A stretch of DNA of 5,544 bases from Actinomyces sp. (lineage in GTDB: Bacteria; Actinomycetota; Acidimicrobiia; Acidimicrobiales; Aldehydirespiratoraceae). The stretch is taken from NCBI GenBank assembly GCA_003697065.1, contig RFFY01000378.1, forward strand, positions 1 to 5,544, given 5' to 3'. This document shows, one piece after another, positions 4,963 through 5,544 of this stretch. The first letter of the stretch is position 1. Every line of letters starts with the position of its first letter. Position numbers and translations under genes: made by a program. The notes below the pieces were generated by a model. That model ran no database searches. It was not told the DNA's origin and was given only the letters and a program-made list of their open reading frames with translations.

Positions 4963-5544
4963 ATGACCACGTGGAGTCGCCTCTTCGCCCGCCGGCGCCG
5001 TGTTCTCGCGCTCGTCGCGTTCGCTCTGGTGTCGGCGTTCACGATCCGTGCCGTTCCCGACCTGGCGCCGAAACCGGTCGCCGCCGCCCCCGCCGACGAC
5101 GAGGCCGCCTTCGTCGCCGCCTTGAACCAGGTGCGCGCCGGGGTCGGCCTGCCGCCCCTCCAGGTCGACCCGGAGCTGACCGCCCTGGCCCGCCAGTGGG
5201 CCCAGACGATGGCCGACGCCGGCCACATCTTCCACGCCTCGTCGCTGAGCGCCGGGGTGACCACGCCCTGGCTCAAGCTGGGCGAGAACGTGGGCGTGGG
5301 CGCCAACGTGGAGGTGCTCGTCGACGCCTTCGTGGCCAGCCCCGGCCACTACGCCAACATCGTCGATCCCGCCTACACCCGCATCGGTGTCGGGGTCGTC
5401 TACGCCGGCAGCGCCCTCTACACCGCCCACCGCTTCATGCAGCCCGCCGGGGCTCCTCCACCCACCACCACCGCCCCGCCGACGACAGCCCCGTCGACCA
5501 CCACGGCACCGCCTCCGACGACGACCCCGGCGCCCGCCCCCACC
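4963..5544 (+). CDS. Secreted CAP (SCP/PR-1-like) domain protein with Pro/Thr-rich tail, C-terminus outside window
   Basis: 194 codons are visible without a stop; the gene runs off the right edge. Residues 1-45 look like an export signal: arginine-rich start (RLFARRRR, 6-13), hydrophobic core VLALVAFALVSAFTI (14-28) and Ala-rich VAAAPA before DDE as a possible cleavage region. RRRVL (11-15) faintly resembles a twin-arginine motif, but Sec export is as likely. The CAP domain spans about 47-162: FVAALNQVRAGVGLPPLQVDPELTALA-type first helix (50-76), GHIFHAS (87-93), LGENVGVG (106-113) with conserved Glu108, SPGHYANIVDPAYTRIGVG (126-144) with His129, and YTAHRFMQ (153-160) as the final strand. 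After it, PPPTTTAPPTTAP and similar runs (166-194) form a disordered, probably wall-spanning or linker tail. Bacterial CAP proteins are extracytoplasmic and mostly of unknown function. Transcribed divergently from the acyl-CoA synthetase; no functional link is evident. Confidence 0.88.
   Translation, partial: MTTWSRLFARRRRVLALVAFALVSAFTIRAVPDLAPKPVAAAPADDEAAFVAALNQVRAGVGLPPLQVDPELTALARQWAQTMADAGHIFHASSLSAGVTTPWLKLGENVGVGANVEVLVDAFVASPGHYANIVDPAYTRIGVGVVYAGSALYTAHRFMQPAGAPPPTTTAPPTTAPSTTTAPPPTTTPAPAPT

Noticed and set aside
2840..4966. A 708-codon open frame on the plus strand opposite rex and the acyl-CoA synthetase
   Set aside because: Its composition is Gly/Asp/Val/His-rich with no recognisable domain, and it lies antisense to two genes with complete motif sets. 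Long antisense frames are expected where third positions are nearly all G or C.
4927..5430. Minus-strand frames of 167 and 123 codons opposite the CAP-domain gene
   Set aside because: The plus strand encodes a coherent signal sequence and CAP domain behind a good ribosome binding site; the minus frames are low-complexity shadows.
5455..5544. The repetitive ACC/CCG-rich end of the window as a DNA repeat element
   Set aside because: It stays in frame with the CAP gene and encodes a Pro/Thr linker with varied codons, so it is coding low complexity rather than a separate repeat.

Overview
The window is GC-rich (by eye about 70% or more), and its real genes have strongly G/C-biased third codon positions, so long spurious ORFs appear in the other frames. 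Gene content, the gene order rex-hemA-hemC-hemD, GTG starts and an apparently leaderless rex promoter (TAnnnT -10 box just ahead of ATG) all point to a high-GC Gram-positive bacterium (Actinomycetota). Protein style (for example GGDCDLPAGAHA around the HemC cofactor cysteine) would fit an uncultured or Acidimicrobiia-like lineage, but that placement is inference.

Layout. From the right, read on the minus strand: a class I adenylate-forming acyl-CoA synthetase (3323-4834), then the redox-sensing repressor rex (2576-3238), then the tetrapyrrole genes hemA (glutamyl-tRNA reductase, 1160-2419), hemC (hydroxymethylbilane synthase, 228-1139) and the first 77 codons of hemD (uroporphyrinogen-III synthase, 1-231, cut by the window edge). 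On the plus strand, divergent from the acyl-CoA synthetase, is the start of a secreted CAP/SCP-domain protein with a Pro/Thr-rich tail (4963 to the right edge, open).

How it works together. HemA makes glutamate-1-semialdehyde from glutamyl-tRNA; HemC polymerises four porphobilinogens to hydroxymethylbilane; HemD closes the ring to uroporphyrinogen III. Rex senses NADH/NAD+ and in Streptomyces coelicolor represses its own rex-hemACD operon. The same wiring is visible here: a near-consensus Rex operator (3257-3274) lies directly over the -35 region of a leaderless rex promoter. The 156-bp rex-hemA gap carries two perfect 27-bp direct repeats, each able to fold as a bulged hairpin, and a possible second promoter for hemACD.

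This is mainly a conserved core-metabolism locus. I see no mobile element, CRISPR array, RNA gene or defence-type cassette. The points worth a second look are the regulatory DNA of rex and the rex-hemA spacer.
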